From NCBI GenBank assembly GCA_946554335.1, contig CAMNSA010000012.1, forward strand, positions 1-64,000: a stretch of 64,000 nucleotides of DNA, read 5' to 3'. The position numbers were made by a program, and so were the translations under genes. Shown one piece after another: positions 19,901 through 26,956 of this stretch (position 1 is its first letter; each line of letters opens with the position of its first letter). This DNA comes from an uncultured Neglectibacter sp. GTDB lineage: Bacteria; Bacillota; Clostridia; Oscillospirales; Acutalibacteraceae. The notes below the pieces were generated by a model. That model was not told the origin of the DNA and made no database searches. It was given only the letters and a program-made list of their open reading frames with translations.

Positions 19901-20529
19901 ACAAGATCCGAGCTCTGGGTCCCGTGAATGTGGGGGCCGTGGTGGAATACGAAGAGGTCTCCAGGCGCTACGAGTTTTTGAAATCTCAGACCGAGGATGT
20001 GGAGCAGTCGAAGAAGGAGCTTTTATCGCTCATCGACGACCTCACCGGACATATGAAGAAGCAGTTTGAAGAGCGTTTCGTGCAGATCAACCGGAATTTC
20101 GGCGCGATTTTCCGGGAACTGTTCGGCGGCGGCGGAGCGGAGCTTTCCTTCACAAACCCGGAGGATGTGCTTTCCTCCGGCATTGAGATCAAGGTGCAGC
20201 CTCCGGGCAAGATCGTCACGCACATTGAGTCGTTGTCCGGCGGAGAGAAGGCGCTGGTGGCCATTTCCATCTATTTCGCCATCATGCGGGTCAACCCGCC
20301 TCCCTTCTGCGTGCTGGACGAGATCGAGGCGGCGCTGGACGACGTGAATGTGACTCGCTGCGCCCAATATCTGCGGCGCATGAGCGCAAATTCTCAGTTT
20401 ATCACCATCACCCACCGGCGGGGCACCATGGAAAGCTCGGATATGCTTTACGGCGTGACTATGCAGGACCAGGGGATCTCCAAGCTGCTGGCCTTAAAGA
20501 CGGAAGAAGCGGCGGAGCTGGGAACTTAG
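16966..20529 (+). CDS. smc: Chromosome segregation protein SMC
   Basis: This is the condensin ATPase that compacts and separates chromosomes. The N-terminal Walker A (VGPNGSGKSNISDAMRW) is at about residues 29-45. Two long coiled coils flank a hinge at roughly residues 515-660 (ESERGLLSGVCGPVTKLLEV and GGSFTGGSRAKNSGLL). The C-terminal head has signature LSGGEKALVAISIYFAIM and Walker B PFCVLDEIEAALDD. At 1187 aa it is full length. ScpA and ScpB are not in the window. A hairpin at 20566-20590 lies just after the stop. Confidence 0.97.
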   Translation: MFLKSLELQGFKTFPDKTTLDFEPGVTSVVGPNGSGKSNISDAMRWVLGEQSVRVLRCSKMEDVIFSGTPGRRAQGFAQVTLTIDNSDRKLPFDDDTVAVTRRYYRSGESEYLINKATVRLKDINELFMDTGLGRDGYSIIGQGKIDSIVAARSEDRREIFEEAAGISRYRYRKEEAERRLQKAEENLVRLRDILSELEGRVEPLRLEAQRAQEFISYDQEKKGLEIGIWLETLERSGKVLREHEEKIEIAKAQHQQLEEELAKIAEQIEGNFQRVNECTAQMELARSQAASLDEQAVRTEGEIGLLKNDISHHRGDIERLEGQIASTQSSEAQIDREIEEKREEAEAREKQIEESREKLISFEERLEKLRETTDEATRKIELAAVTLSEENARLAEARIRLSSARSSMEEILLRREAVKEGLQRSREKKEAIEKEGKELEQMLVSTQASISSHENSIKGYELRLESRRKKAESVKEELDQLTLDANEQLRKAKLLEDLERNLEGFAQSVKAVMKESERGLLSGVCGPVTKLLEVPREYAVALETALGAAMQNIAVETEQDAKKAIGFLKQRDLGRATFLPLTTIRGSVLDQKEIEELPGFVGIASELCSCDQKYDGIRRSLLGRIAVAEDLDSAAAIAKRTGYRFRIVSLDGQVVNAGGSFTGGSRAKNSGLLSRASEIKRVREKAAQLQKKAEQCAQTLKERQTEVSACEGELAAARGELAVFQEERIRIQAESARVEKEMESALQEEKALRKEEQDSSGRLEELKAQEADSSKQIKEGEEAVQRAQQESQELIGNREELNTRYQDVSSTIQEIRLGEISARKDRDAFLSSIEELERRKSGRKEEVGRLQEEIQNLNRAIEELQNSESEKKEKCARLREQAQKQREAVADLSEKRSLLEKGSGELRAREREISANRENTGHELARLQERRENLQKEYDGIISRLWEDYELTRREAQEQGIQIENLEKAQRRLSELKNKIRALGPVNVGAVVEYEEVSRRYEFLKSQTEDVEQSKKELLSLIDDLTGHMKKQFEERFVQINRNFGAIFRELFGGGGAELSFTNPEDVLSSGIEIKVQPPGKIVTHIESLSGGEKALVAISIYFAIMRVNPPPFCVLDEIEAALDDVNVTRCAQYLRRMSANSQFITITHRRGTMESSDMLYGVTMQDQGISKLLALKTEEAAELGT

Positions 20530-20869
20530 ATGCTGGATTTTAGATGCTGGACGCTGGAGAAGGTCAAGGGCGCTAAAGTCAAGCGCCCTTGGCTCCCCAT
20601 AGTAGTTGTTAGTCTTTAGTAGTTAGTCGTTAGATAAGGGCTTGGCGCCCCAAAGTAGTTGTTAGTCTTTAGTAGTTAGTCGTTAGAAAGCCCCTGGCTC
20701 TCCTGAGCAGAAGGAGAAGAGGTTGTTCCTTGGCCCCCTTGATTTTAGAAGGGGAAGGGATGGAGCTTTGCCTTTAATACCTCTCCCTCCTTGGAAGAGA
20801 TAAAAAGCGGTCAAAGCTACCGACTGTCAGGCTATTTTCTTAAAATTCAGCACAGAAAGGCGGAGGCAT
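20530..20869. repeat. smc-ftsY gap with TTAGT-type direct repeat
   Basis: The 340-base gap has no credible gene. It holds a hairpin AAGGGCGCT-N7-AGCGCCCTT (20566-20590), which may end smc transcription though no T-run follows. It also holds a 33-base sequence at 20601-20633 (AGTAGTTGTTAGTCTTTAGT and on) repeated identically at 20654-20686. Related TTAG-rich tandem repeats occur at 55951-56029 and 61471-61501, always after the end of a transcription unit. Repeats of this kind look like a dispersed intergenic family of the genome. The last 90 bases lead into ftsY with a good ribosome site, and I find no convincing promoter. Confidence 0.7.
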
Positions 20870-22099
20870 ATGGGATTTTTTGAGAAAATCAGAGACGGGC
20901 TGAAAAAAACCCGAGAAAATATCAGCGGGCAGATCACCCAAATGGTGCGCTCCTTCACGAAGATTGACGAAGAGCTTTTTGAGGAGCTGGAAGAGCTGCT
21001 GGTCATGGGAGATGTGGGGGTGAACACCTCCCAGTTTCTCTGCGGGGAGCTGAAAAAAGCTATCCGGGAAAAGGGGATCACAGACCCGGAGCTGGTGGTA
21101 GGCGAGCTCAAGTCCATTGTGACCCAGATGCTTTCCGGAGACGACAGTCTCCATATCTCCACGAAGCCTTCGGTAATCCTGGTGATCGGCGTCAACGGAG
21201 TGGGCAAGACCACCACTATCGGAAAGCTGGCAAGCAGGCTGAAGGCGGAAGGGAGATCCGTGCTGTTGGGCGCGGCGGACACCTTCCGGGCGGCGGCCAT
21301 CGAGCAGCTGGAGGTGTGGGCCCAGCGGGCAGAGGTACCTATTGTCAAGCACAGCGAGGGGGCCGACCCCGCCGCCGTGGTATTCGACGCCATTTCAGCC
21401 GCAAAGGCGAGGGGCTGCGATGTGGTGATCTGCGATACGGCAGGCAGGCTCCACAACAAGAAAAACCTCATGGACGAGCTGGCGAAAATTTCCCGCATTA
21501 TCGACCGGGAGCTTCCCGGCTGCGATAAGGAGACGCTGTTGGTTTTGGACGCCGCCACCGGCCAGAACGCCGTGAACCAGGCAAGAGAGTTCCAGAACGC
21601 GGCGGCGATCACCGGCATTGTGCTGACCAAGCTGGACGGCACGCCTAAGGGCGGCGTGGTGCTGCCTATCAAGCAGGAGCTGGGGCTTTCCGTGAAATTT
21701 ATCGGCGTGGGGGAGCAGCTGGACGATCTTCAGCCCTTCGACGCCGCCGCCTTTGCCGATGCCCTGTTTGATCTTCCCGCCAGCGCCCCTCAGGAGGAGA
21801 CGGGATCCACAATTTTCGAAAAGGAAAGTGAAGCGGCTGCCCAGCCGGAAGAAGGGGCTTCTCCGGTCAAAGAGGAAGCTCCCTCCCCGGCGGTCTCAAC
21901 GGAAACTCCGGAGAAAAAGCACCGCCGCTTCCGGGCTTTTGCGGACCGGCTCATGGACCGGCTGGATGAGAAGGAAGGCGTGGAAGAGCTTTTGGAAGAG
22001 CTTTCCCGCTGGCGAAACGACAATCTTCTTGACCGGGACGACCAGCGGCTGCTGCGCAATCTTTTGGTGACGGTAGAAAATCGAGGGGCCGGACGATGA
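20870..22099 (+). CDS. ftsY: FtsY, signal recognition particle receptor, with C-terminal extension
   Basis: FtsY is the SRP receptor GTPase that docks ribosome-SRP complexes at the membrane. The N and G domains span residues 1-302: G1 GVNGVGKTTTIGK (107-119), DTAGR (189-193), TKLDG (253-257) and the closing GEQLDDLQPF. The N-terminus is short, as in other Firmicutes. The oddity is at the other end. After a Pro/Glu/Ala-rich linker (303-348) comes a basic-then-helical segment (about 349-409, KKHRRFRAFADRLMDRLDE and so on) not part of ordinary FtsY, which normally stops at the NG fold. There is no sign of frameshift, and rdgB begins 26 bases later. The start ATG follows AAGGCGGAGG. Confidence 0.95.
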   Translation: MGFFEKIRDGLKKTRENISGQITQMVRSFTKIDEELFEELEELLVMGDVGVNTSQFLCGELKKAIREKGITDPELVVGELKSIVTQMLSGDDSLHISTKPSVILVIGVNGVGKTTTIGKLASRLKAEGRSVLLGAADTFRAAAIEQLEVWAQRAEVPIVKHSEGADPAAVVFDAISAAKARGCDVVICDTAGRLHNKKNLMDELAKISRIIDRELPGCDKETLLVLDAATGQNAVNQAREFQNAAAITGIVLTKLDGTPKGGVVLPIKQELGLSVKFIGVGEQLDDLQPFDAAAFADALFDLPASAPQEETGSTIFEKESEAAAQPEEGASPVKEEAPSPAVSTETPEKKHRRFRAFADRLMDRLDEKEGVEELLEELSRWRNDNLLDRDDQRLLRNLLVTVENRGAGR

Positions 22100-22125
22100 A
22101 CGGCCGAAAGGAAGGAACAGGTTTG

Positions 22126-22707
22126 ATGAAATTTGTCATTGCCACCCACAACAAGGGGAAAGTGGTAGAATTCAAGCGGCTTTTAGAGCCTATGGGCATC
22201 GAGGCGGTCATGATGGACCTTTCCGAGCCGGAGGAAACGGGAACGACCTTTGAAGAAAACGCCTTCATCAAGGCGAAGACGGCCTGCGAGGAAACGGGGC
22301 TTCCCGCAGTGGCGGATGACTCCGGCCTGTGCGTGGACTATCTGGACGGAGCCCCCGGCATTTATTCGGCCCGGTTCGCTCAGCCAGGGAAGCGGAGGAT
22401 GACAGTGCTTGAGAAACTGAAGGGAGTTCCGGAAGCCCAGCGCGGCGCCCATTTTGTAAGCGCGGTGTGCTGCGTGTTTCCCAACGGCGACCGTATCGAC
22501 GCCCTGGGAAAGTGTTTTGGCACCATCGCCTTTGAGTCCCGGGGGGAAAACGGCTTTGGCTATGACTCCATCTTTGAACAGGAGGGCCGCACCTTTGGGG
22601 AGATGTCCAACGAGGAAAAGGATGCGCGGAGCCACCGGGGCTTCGCGTTCCAGGAATTTGAGAAGAAGCTGAAAGAATATCTTGCAGGCCATATCGAAAA
22701 AGCCTGA
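22126..22707 (+). CDS. rdgB: Non-canonical purine NTP pyrophosphatase (RdgB/HAM1)
   Basis: This enzyme hydrolyses XTP, ITP and dITP to the monophosphates, keeping deaminated purines out of nucleic acids. The N-terminal MKFVIATHNKGKVVEFKRLL is the HAM1 signature. Also present are ADDSGLCVDYLDGAPGIYSARFA, GENGFGYDSIF and the ending SHRGFAFQEF. I chose ATG 22126 because the protein then starts at the first strand and AAAGGAAGG lies upstream; ATG 22096 would add ten residues and overlap ftsY. That gives 193 aa, the family length. Confidence 0.94.
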   Translation: MKFVIATHNKGKVVEFKRLLEPMGIEAVMMDLSEPEETGTTFEENAFIKAKTACEETGLPAVADDSGLCVDYLDGAPGIYSARFAQPGKRRMTVLEKLKGVPEAQRGAHFVSAVCCVFPNGDRIDALGKCFGTIAFESRGENGFGYDSIFEQEGRTFGEMSNEEKDARSHRGFAFQEFEKKLKEYLAGHIEKA

Positions 22708-22723
22708 GAAGGAGCGGCAAAAC

Positions 22724-23089
22724 ATGGAATTCATGGGGAAAGAGAGCATCCGGAGCCTGTCAAATCCGGGCGTCGTGTCCAGGCAGCTTTTAAATCCGGA
22801 TAATTCGTCCAGCCAACGAGTGACTATCACGGAGGTTCATTTGGAAGCGGGCGCGAGCCAGCCCAGACACACGCATGGGGCTTCGGAGCAGATCTGGTAT
22901 GCGCTCAAGGGCTGGGGAAAGCTTCTTCTGGAGAACGGCCGGGAAGAAGAGTTCCAGGCAGGGGATGTGGTACGGTTTGAAGAAGGGGAGATCCACGGGC
23001 TTTTCAACGACAGCGAGGGGGAGTTTGTTTACCTTTCTGTGACGGCGCCGCCCATCCATTTTGGCTTCGCTTATCAAAGGGAAGAATAA
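22724..23089 (+). CDS. Cupin-domain protein
   Basis: This is a 121-aa single-domain cupin. Motif 1 is seen in ASQPRHTHGASEQIWYALKGWGKLLLENG, with two histidines and a glutamine/glutamate position that could hold a metal. Motif 2 lies in GDVVRFEEGEIHGLFNDSEGEFVYLSV. Small cupins of this type bind sugars, small acids or metals, or act as isomerases; the exact role cannot be read. ATG 22724 is supported by AGAAGGAG nine bases upstream, just after the rdgB stop, so it is likely co-transcribed with rdgB. Confidence 0.8.
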   Translation: MEFMGKESIRSLSNPGVVSRQLLNPDNSSSQRVTITEVHLEAGASQPRHTHGASEQIWYALKGWGKLLLENGREEEFQAGDVVRFEEGEIHGLFNDSEGEFVYLSVTAPPIHFGFAYQREE

Positions 23090-23143
23090 CAGGTCGAAAA
23101 GTTATGGTAACAAAATTATGTAAATATAAGAACGGAAGAAACG

Positions 23144-23599
23144 ATGATGGAAACGATTTGCGGATTGGATTGCAGTGATTGTTCTAAGAAAGATAGCTGC
23201 CCGGGCTGCGAAACCGTTGGCAGCGGCGGGAAGTGCGTGATCTACGCCTGCGCCCAAAAGGGCTCCTGTAAAAGCTGCCGGCCCTTTGAGCCCAACTGCG
23301 GGGAAAAGAAAAAGCTGATCAAAGAGTTTAACGACCTGCATATTGAAGGCATGGAAGAGATCAAAGACTGCATGAACGCCCTGTTCGGCCATTTTATCAA
23401 TTTGGAATATACTTTGCCCAGCGGACAGAAGGTAAAGCTGTGGGACGATCAGCGCATCTATTGGGGAAATCAGGTAGAGAAAAAAGGCAGTGACCGTTGC
23501 TGGGGCCTTACCGCCGATGAAAACTATCTGCTGGTGTGCGAGTACGGAGAAAACGGGGCAGACCCGGAAATCGTGTGCTTCAAGCGGAGACACAAATAA
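23144..23599 (+). CDS. DUF3795-like cysteine-rich protein
   Basis: This 151-aa protein has a cysteine-dense N-terminal half: CGLDCSDC, CPGCETV, KCVIYACAQKGSCKSC and CGEKKKL, about ten cysteines in the first 55 residues. The pattern CGLDCSxC...CPGC is typical of DUF3795, a family thought to bind metal or an Fe-S cluster. The C-terminal half is a compact mixed domain without cysteine motifs. No catalytic function is known. It starts at ATG 23144 after CGGAAGA and lies between a cupin and a GNAT gene, which gives no clear functional hint. Confidence 0.75.
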   Translation: MMETICGLDCSDCSKKDSCPGCETVGSGGKCVIYACAQKGSCKSCRPFEPNCGEKKKLIKEFNDLHIEGMEEIKDCMNALFGHFINLEYTLPSGQKVKLWDDQRIYWGNQVEKKGSDRCWGLTADENYLLVCEYGENGADPEIVCFKRRHK

Positions 23600-23669
23600 G
23601 TTGTGTAAACTGATAGCGACATCTGTATTTTCTTCGATAGAGAGAGAGCTTCAGAAAGGAAAAACAAAA

Positions 23670-24146
23670 ATGGAACTGAAAAGGGTGGACCTCAGCAATT
23701 TGTGGGAGATCCTTGCTTTGAAGGTAGGGCCGGAGCAGAAAGAATTTGTGGCCTCCAATGAGACGAGTATTTTAGAGGCATATGCAACGACCGCCTCCGG
23801 TTTCGTTGCCCTTCCCTTCGGCATTTATGAGGATGATGTGCCGGTGGGCTTTGTTATGTTTGGCTACGGCTCCATCGGAGATAAGGAAGACCCGCCGGTG
23901 GCCAAGGGGAATTACTGCCTTTGGCGGTTCATGATCGATGAAGCTCATCAGGGGAAAGGGCTGGGAAAAAAGGCGCTTGCGCTGTGTCTTACCTATCTTA
24001 AAAGCTTTCCCTGCGGCAAGGCGGAGTCCTGCTGGCTTTCCTATGAACCGGAAAACCGGCGGGCAAAGGCTCTTTATGAAAAAATGGGATTCGCGGAAAA
24101 CGGCCAGATGTGCGGGGAAGAGCTGGTCAGCGTGCTGAAACTGTGA
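23670..24146 (+). CDS. GNAT-family N-acetyltransferase
   Basis: This is a 158-aa GCN5-related acetyltransferase. The acetyl-CoA pyrophosphate loop is in MIDEAHQGKGLGKKALALCL (Q/R-x-x-G-x-G/A). The downstream YEPENRRAKALYEKMGF segment is the conserved C-terminal motif. The pattern GIYEDDVPVGFVMFGYG with the late NRRAKALYEKMGF resembles spermidine/diamine acetyltransferases of the BltD/PaiA group, so a polyamine substrate is plausible but unproven. I chose ATG 23670 after AGAAAGGA rather than the longer open frame from 23490, which overlaps the previous gene. Confidence 0.85.
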   Translation: MELKRVDLSNLWEILALKVGPEQKEFVASNETSILEAYATTASGFVALPFGIYEDDVPVGFVMFGYGSIGDKEDPPVAKGNYCLWRFMIDEAHQGKGLGKKALALCLTYLKSFPCGKAESCWLSYEPENRRAKALYEKMGFAENGQMCGEELVSVLKL

Positions 24147-24200
24147 AATAGGCAAAGGGCGCAAGACAGCGGAAACACAAGACAGCGGAAAGGAATAAAA

Positions 24201-24515
24201 ATGATGTTAACCAGTAAACAGCGGGCGTATCTGCGCTCCTTAGCGGTGAATGAGGACACCATTCTGATGGTGGGAAAATCGGGCATGAGCCTGGAGATCG
24301 TAAAACAGGCGGACGACGCTTTGGAAAAGAGAGAACTCATCAAGGGCCGGGTATTACCGGAAACCTCTCCTCTTTCCTCCCGGGAGGCGGCGGAAGAGCT
24401 GGCCTCAAAAACAGGAAGTGAAGTGGTGCAGGTCATCGGTTCCCGGTTTGTCTTATACCGCCGGAAAAAGAAGGACCCGAAGATCGTTTTGCCCAAGGCG
24501 GGAGGAAAGCGATGA
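24201..24515 (+). CDS. yhbY: YhbY/CRS1 RNA-binding protein
   Basis: This is a 104-aa CRM-domain protein associated with pre-50S ribosomal particles. The family pattern is clear: LTSKQRAYLRSLA at the N-terminus, then VGKSGMSLEIVKQADDALEKRELIKG with the GxxG-like loop, and VVQVIGSRFVLYRRK near the end. It usually heads or joins the nadD-yqeK-rsfS cluster in Firmicutes, as here, with two extra genes between. Its stop overlaps the next start by four bases. A 14-base direct repeat (CAAGACAGCGGAAA at 24162 and 24178) lies just before its ribosome site. Confidence 0.93.
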   Translation: MMLTSKQRAYLRSLAVNEDTILMVGKSGMSLEIVKQADDALEKRELIKGRVLPETSPLSSREAAEELASKTGSEVVQVIGSRFVLYRRKKKDPKIVLPKAGGKR

Positions 24516-24817
24516 AGATCATCACCTTATGCGGCAGCCTGCGGTTTCAGAAAGAAATGCTGGAGGCCGCCGAGCGCCTGGAGCTTGCGGGAAACTGTGT
24601 TCTTACCCCGGTTTTTCCTGCCAGCGAGGATAAAAACGCCTACACAGAAAAAGAGCTTTCCGTGCTGGGCGCCATGCATAGGGAAAAGATCAAGCTCTCC
24701 GACGCCGTTTTTATCGTAAATGTGAACGGCTATATCGGCAGCGCGACCAAAGGCGAGCTCGAATTTGCGAAGTCCCTGGGCAAAGAGGTGCTTTACTACA
24801 CAGAGGAGGAGCGATAG
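24512..24817 (+). CDS. Nucleoside 2-deoxyribosyltransferase-like protein
   Basis: This 101-aa Rossmann-like protein begins MKIITLCGSLRFQKEM, resembling small nucleoside deoxyribosyltransferase-like or DUF4406 proteins. The segment DAVFIVNVNGYIGSATKGELEFAKSLGKEVLYY matches the family's D-x-G-x-x-E pattern, where the glutamate is the catalytic nucleophile. Members either swap bases on deoxyribonucleosides or hydrolyse nucleotides; which applies here is unknown. It overlaps yhbY by four bases and ends one base before the kinase-like gene, so the two small genes form a pair. Confidence 0.7.
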   Translation: MKIITLCGSLRFQKEMLEAAERLELAGNCVLTPVFPASEDKNAYTEKELSVLGAMHREKIKLSDAVFIVNVNGYIGSATKGELEFAKSLGKEVLYYTEEER

Positions 24818-24818
24818 G

Positions 24819-25325
24819 ATGGCCAAGACGCTCATTATTCTCCGGGGCAATTCGGGAAGCGGGAAAACGACTCTTGCAAAGCTTTTGCAGGAAAAATTCG
24901 GTCCCAATACCATGCGGATATCCCACGATATGATCCGGATGGAGGTTTTGCACACCTGGGGCAAAGAGGGGCTTGAAAGGTCACAGCCGTTGATGATCGA
25001 GCTGCTGAAGTACGGAAGGAATAATTCAGAGATCACCATCCTGGAGGGAATCCTGCCGTCGGACGCATACCAAAGGCTGTTTGAAGCCGCCAAAGAAGAG
25101 TTCGGAGAGAATATCTTTGCCTATTATTACGATATTCCCTTTGAGGAGACCCTGCGCCGCCACAGCGCAAAGCCCAACCGGGACGAATTCGGTGAAGAGG
25201 ATATGCGGCGCTGGTGGGTAGAAAAAGATTTTTTGCCGGAGATCCGGGAAACGGTTTTCAAAAAAGAAATGAGCCTTTCCGAGGCTGTGGAGCAAATCTG
25301 TCAGGATGTTGCGGCTCTTCATTAA
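24819..25325 (+). CDS. P-loop kinase, zeta-toxin-like/AAA family
   Basis: This is a 168-aa nucleotide-binding protein. The Walker A is LIILRGNSGSGKTTLAKLL near residue 5. MRISHDMIRMEVLH follows, where the SxD positions resemble zeta toxins and small-molecule kinases. A later EGILPSDAYQRLFEAAKEEFG and the basic TLRRHSAKPNRDEFG likely form the lid. No antitoxin-like ORF is adjacent, so a metabolic phosphotransferase seems more likely than a toxin. ATG 24819 follows GAGGAG and is one base after the preceding stop. The gene overlaps the longest nadD frame. Confidence 0.75.
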   Translation: MAKTLIILRGNSGSGKTTLAKLLQEKFGPNTMRISHDMIRMEVLHTWGKEGLERSQPLMIELLKYGRNNSEITILEGILPSDAYQRLFEAAKEEFGENIFAYYYDIPFEETLRRHSAKPNRDEFGEEDMRRWWVEKDFLPEIRETVFKKEMSLSEAVEQICQDVAALH

Positions 25326-25335
25326 AGAACAGGAG

Positions 25336-25977
25336 ATGGGGGAAAAATTGAGGATCGGTATCTATGGCGGGACCTTTAACCCCATTCATCTGGGGCATAT
25401 CCATATTCTGCGGGAGTTTATCCGCCGCCTGTCTCTCACGCGTGTCCTGCTGATCCCGGACCGCCTGCCCCCTCACAAAGAGGCGATCGGGCTGTTAAGC
25501 GGGGAAGACCGGGCAAAAATGTGCCGTATCGCGGCCCGGGAAATCGAGGAAGCGCCGGTGGAGGTCTCTGAGATCGAGCTTCAAAGAGAGGGAAAAAGCT
25601 ATACGGCCAACACCCTGAAGGCTCTCTCTCGGCAGTATCCCGGAGACGAGCTGTATCTCCTCATGGGGGAGGATATGTTCCTGACGGTGGACCGCTGGTT
25701 TATGCCGGAGGTCATTTTTTCCCTGTCGGCTGTGTGCGCCTCTCCCAGAAGTGAGGACGGCTTCCAGGCTCTTCTGCGAAAAAAGGAAGAACTGGAAAAA
25801 TCTTATGGCGCCAGGTGCTTTGTAGAGGAGATCCCCTATCTTCCCGTGTCCTCCACAGAGGTTCGGGAACGCCTGAAAAGGGGAGAAAGCGTCGCCCGGC
25901 TGGTGCCAAAGGGCGTAGAGCGGTATCTCTTGGAGCACGGGCTCTACCGGGAAAACGAGGAGGAAATGGAGAAATGA
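25336..25977 (+). CDS. nadD: Nicotinate-nucleotide adenylyltransferase
   Basis: NadD joins ATP and nicotinate mononucleotide to give deamido-NAD. The signature GIYGGTFNPIHLGHIHILRE holds the HxGH motif. A second motif, LPVSSTEVRERLKRGES (the ISSTxxR motif), is near the C-terminus. It begins at ATG 25336 or TTG 25348; AGGAG at 25331 touches the ATG, so the TTG with a longer spacer is also credible. The length is about 213 aa. It overlaps yqeK by four bases in the classic nadD-yqeK-rsfS order. Confidence 0.95.
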   Translation: MGEKLRIGIYGGTFNPIHLGHIHILREFIRRLSLTRVLLIPDRLPPHKEAIGLLSGEDRAKMCRIAAREIEEAPVEVSEIELQREGKSYTANTLKALSRQYPGDELYLLMGEDMFLTVDRWFMPEVIFSLSAVCASPRSEDGFQALLRKKEELEKSYGARCFVEEIPYLPVSSTEVRERLKRGESVARLVPKGVERYLLEHGLYRENEEEMEK

Positions 25978-26567
25978 CCATGACCTATGAGGAATACGAA
26001 AGGGAAGTCAAAAAACATCTGTCAGAAAAGCGCTTCTATCACAGCCGGTGCGTGGCGGCCTGTGCAAAAAGGCTTGCGAAGCGCTATGGGGCAGACCCCC
26101 AAAAGGCGCTGACGGCCGGGATCCTTCATGATATTATGAAGGACACGCCTAAAGAAGAGCAGTTGAAAATATTAGAGGAGTTTGGTATACTACTAACGGA
26201 AACGCAGAGGGAAAACGAAAAGCTGTGGCATTCTGTCTCCGGCGCCGCTTACTGTGAGCATGTGCTTTCGGTTTCTGACCGGGAGGTGCTTGACGCCATC
26301 GCCTGTCACACCAGCGGGAAAAAGGATATGACCCTGCTTGACAAGGTGCTGTTCACGGCGGACTATATCTCCGAGGACCGGGATTATCCCGGCGTAGAGG
26401 AAATGCGAAAGCTTGCCGAAAGCAGCTTGGAGGAGGCCATGATCGAAGGAATCCGCTTCACGGTGACGGAAAAGATGGAGCAGAGCCTTCCCATGGACCC
26501 CGGCTCTATCGACGCCTATAACGACGCTTTGCGAATTCTCTCAGTGAGGAAAGGAAAGGTTCAATGA
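25974..26567 (+). CDS. yqeK: YqeK, HD-domain diadenosine tetraphosphate hydrolase
   Basis: This is a 197-aa HD-superfamily metal phosphohydrolase. Family members split Ap4A symmetrically to ADP. The HD ligands are seen as HSRCVAACAKRLAKRYG, ILHDIMKD (His-Asp pair), LWHSVSGA and AIACHTSGKKDMTLLDKVLFTADYI. ATG 25974 overlaps the nadD stop and has GGAG upstream. The last four bases overlap rsfS. Coupling with NAD synthesis genes is the standard Firmicutes arrangement. Confidence 0.93.
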   Translation: MTMTYEEYEREVKKHLSEKRFYHSRCVAACAKRLAKRYGADPQKALTAGILHDIMKDTPKEEQLKILEEFGILLTETQRENEKLWHSVSGAAYCEHVLSVSDREVLDAIACHTSGKKDMTLLDKVLFTADYISEDRDYPGVEEMRKLAESSLEEAMIEGIRFTVTEKMEQSLPMDPGSIDAYNDALRILSVRKGKVQ

Positions 26568-26911
26568 CATCTTTGGAACTGGCAAAAAAGGCGGCCCGGC
26601 TGCTGGACGAGAAAAAGGCGATGAAGATCAATGTCTTAAAGGTGGACAGCATTTCAAGCCTTGCCGATTTCTTTGTTTTTGCCACCGGTACAAGCAATAT
26701 CCATGTGCGCTCTCTCACAGATGAGCTGGAGGAAAAGCTGAAGGCTCTGGGCGCGCCTGCCCCCCGCATCGAGGGCTATCGCTCCAACTCCTGGATCCTC
26801 CTGGACTATGGTACGGTAGTGGTCCATGTGTTCACCGGAGAGGCCCGGGAGTTTTATGATCTGGACCGCCTTTGGGCGGATGGAGTCAAATTGGATTGGG
26901 AAGGGGAATAA
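26564..26911 (+). CDS. rsfS: Ribosome silencing factor RsfS
   Basis: RsfS binds L14 on the 50S subunit and blocks joining to 30S during starvation. The 115-aa protein shows the DUF143/RsfS pattern: AARLLDEKKAMKINVLKV, SSLADFFVFATGTSNIHVRSLTDELEEKL and DYGTVVVHVFTGEAREFYDLDRLWADG. It overlaps yqeK by four bases and precedes leuS by 45 bases, so yhbY through leuS may form one transcript. Confidence 0.95.
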   Translation: MTSLELAKKAARLLDEKKAMKINVLKVDSISSLADFFVFATGTSNIHVRSLTDELEEKLKALGAPAPRIEGYRSNSWILLDYGTVVVHVFTGEAREFYDLDRLWADGVKLDWEGE

Positions 26912-26956
26912 GTACGCCTTCTATCAGTTTTCAGCCTTTTGAAAGGATGAGGTAAA

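Noticed and set aside
20601..20686. CRISPR array
   Set aside because: Only two copies with a 20-base spacing and no cas genes; copies elsewhere vary and lack regular spacers.
22183..22830. 215-aa minus-strand frame opposite rdgB
   Set aside because: It covers the whole antisense of rdgB, which is a clear family member; the antisense product has no motif.
24819..25325. Zeta toxin of a toxin-antitoxin pair
   Set aside because: No epsilon-like antitoxin beside it and the gene is embedded in a housekeeping operon.
26912..26956. T-box leader for leuS
   Set aside because: The gap after rsfS is only 45 bases, too short for a T-box.
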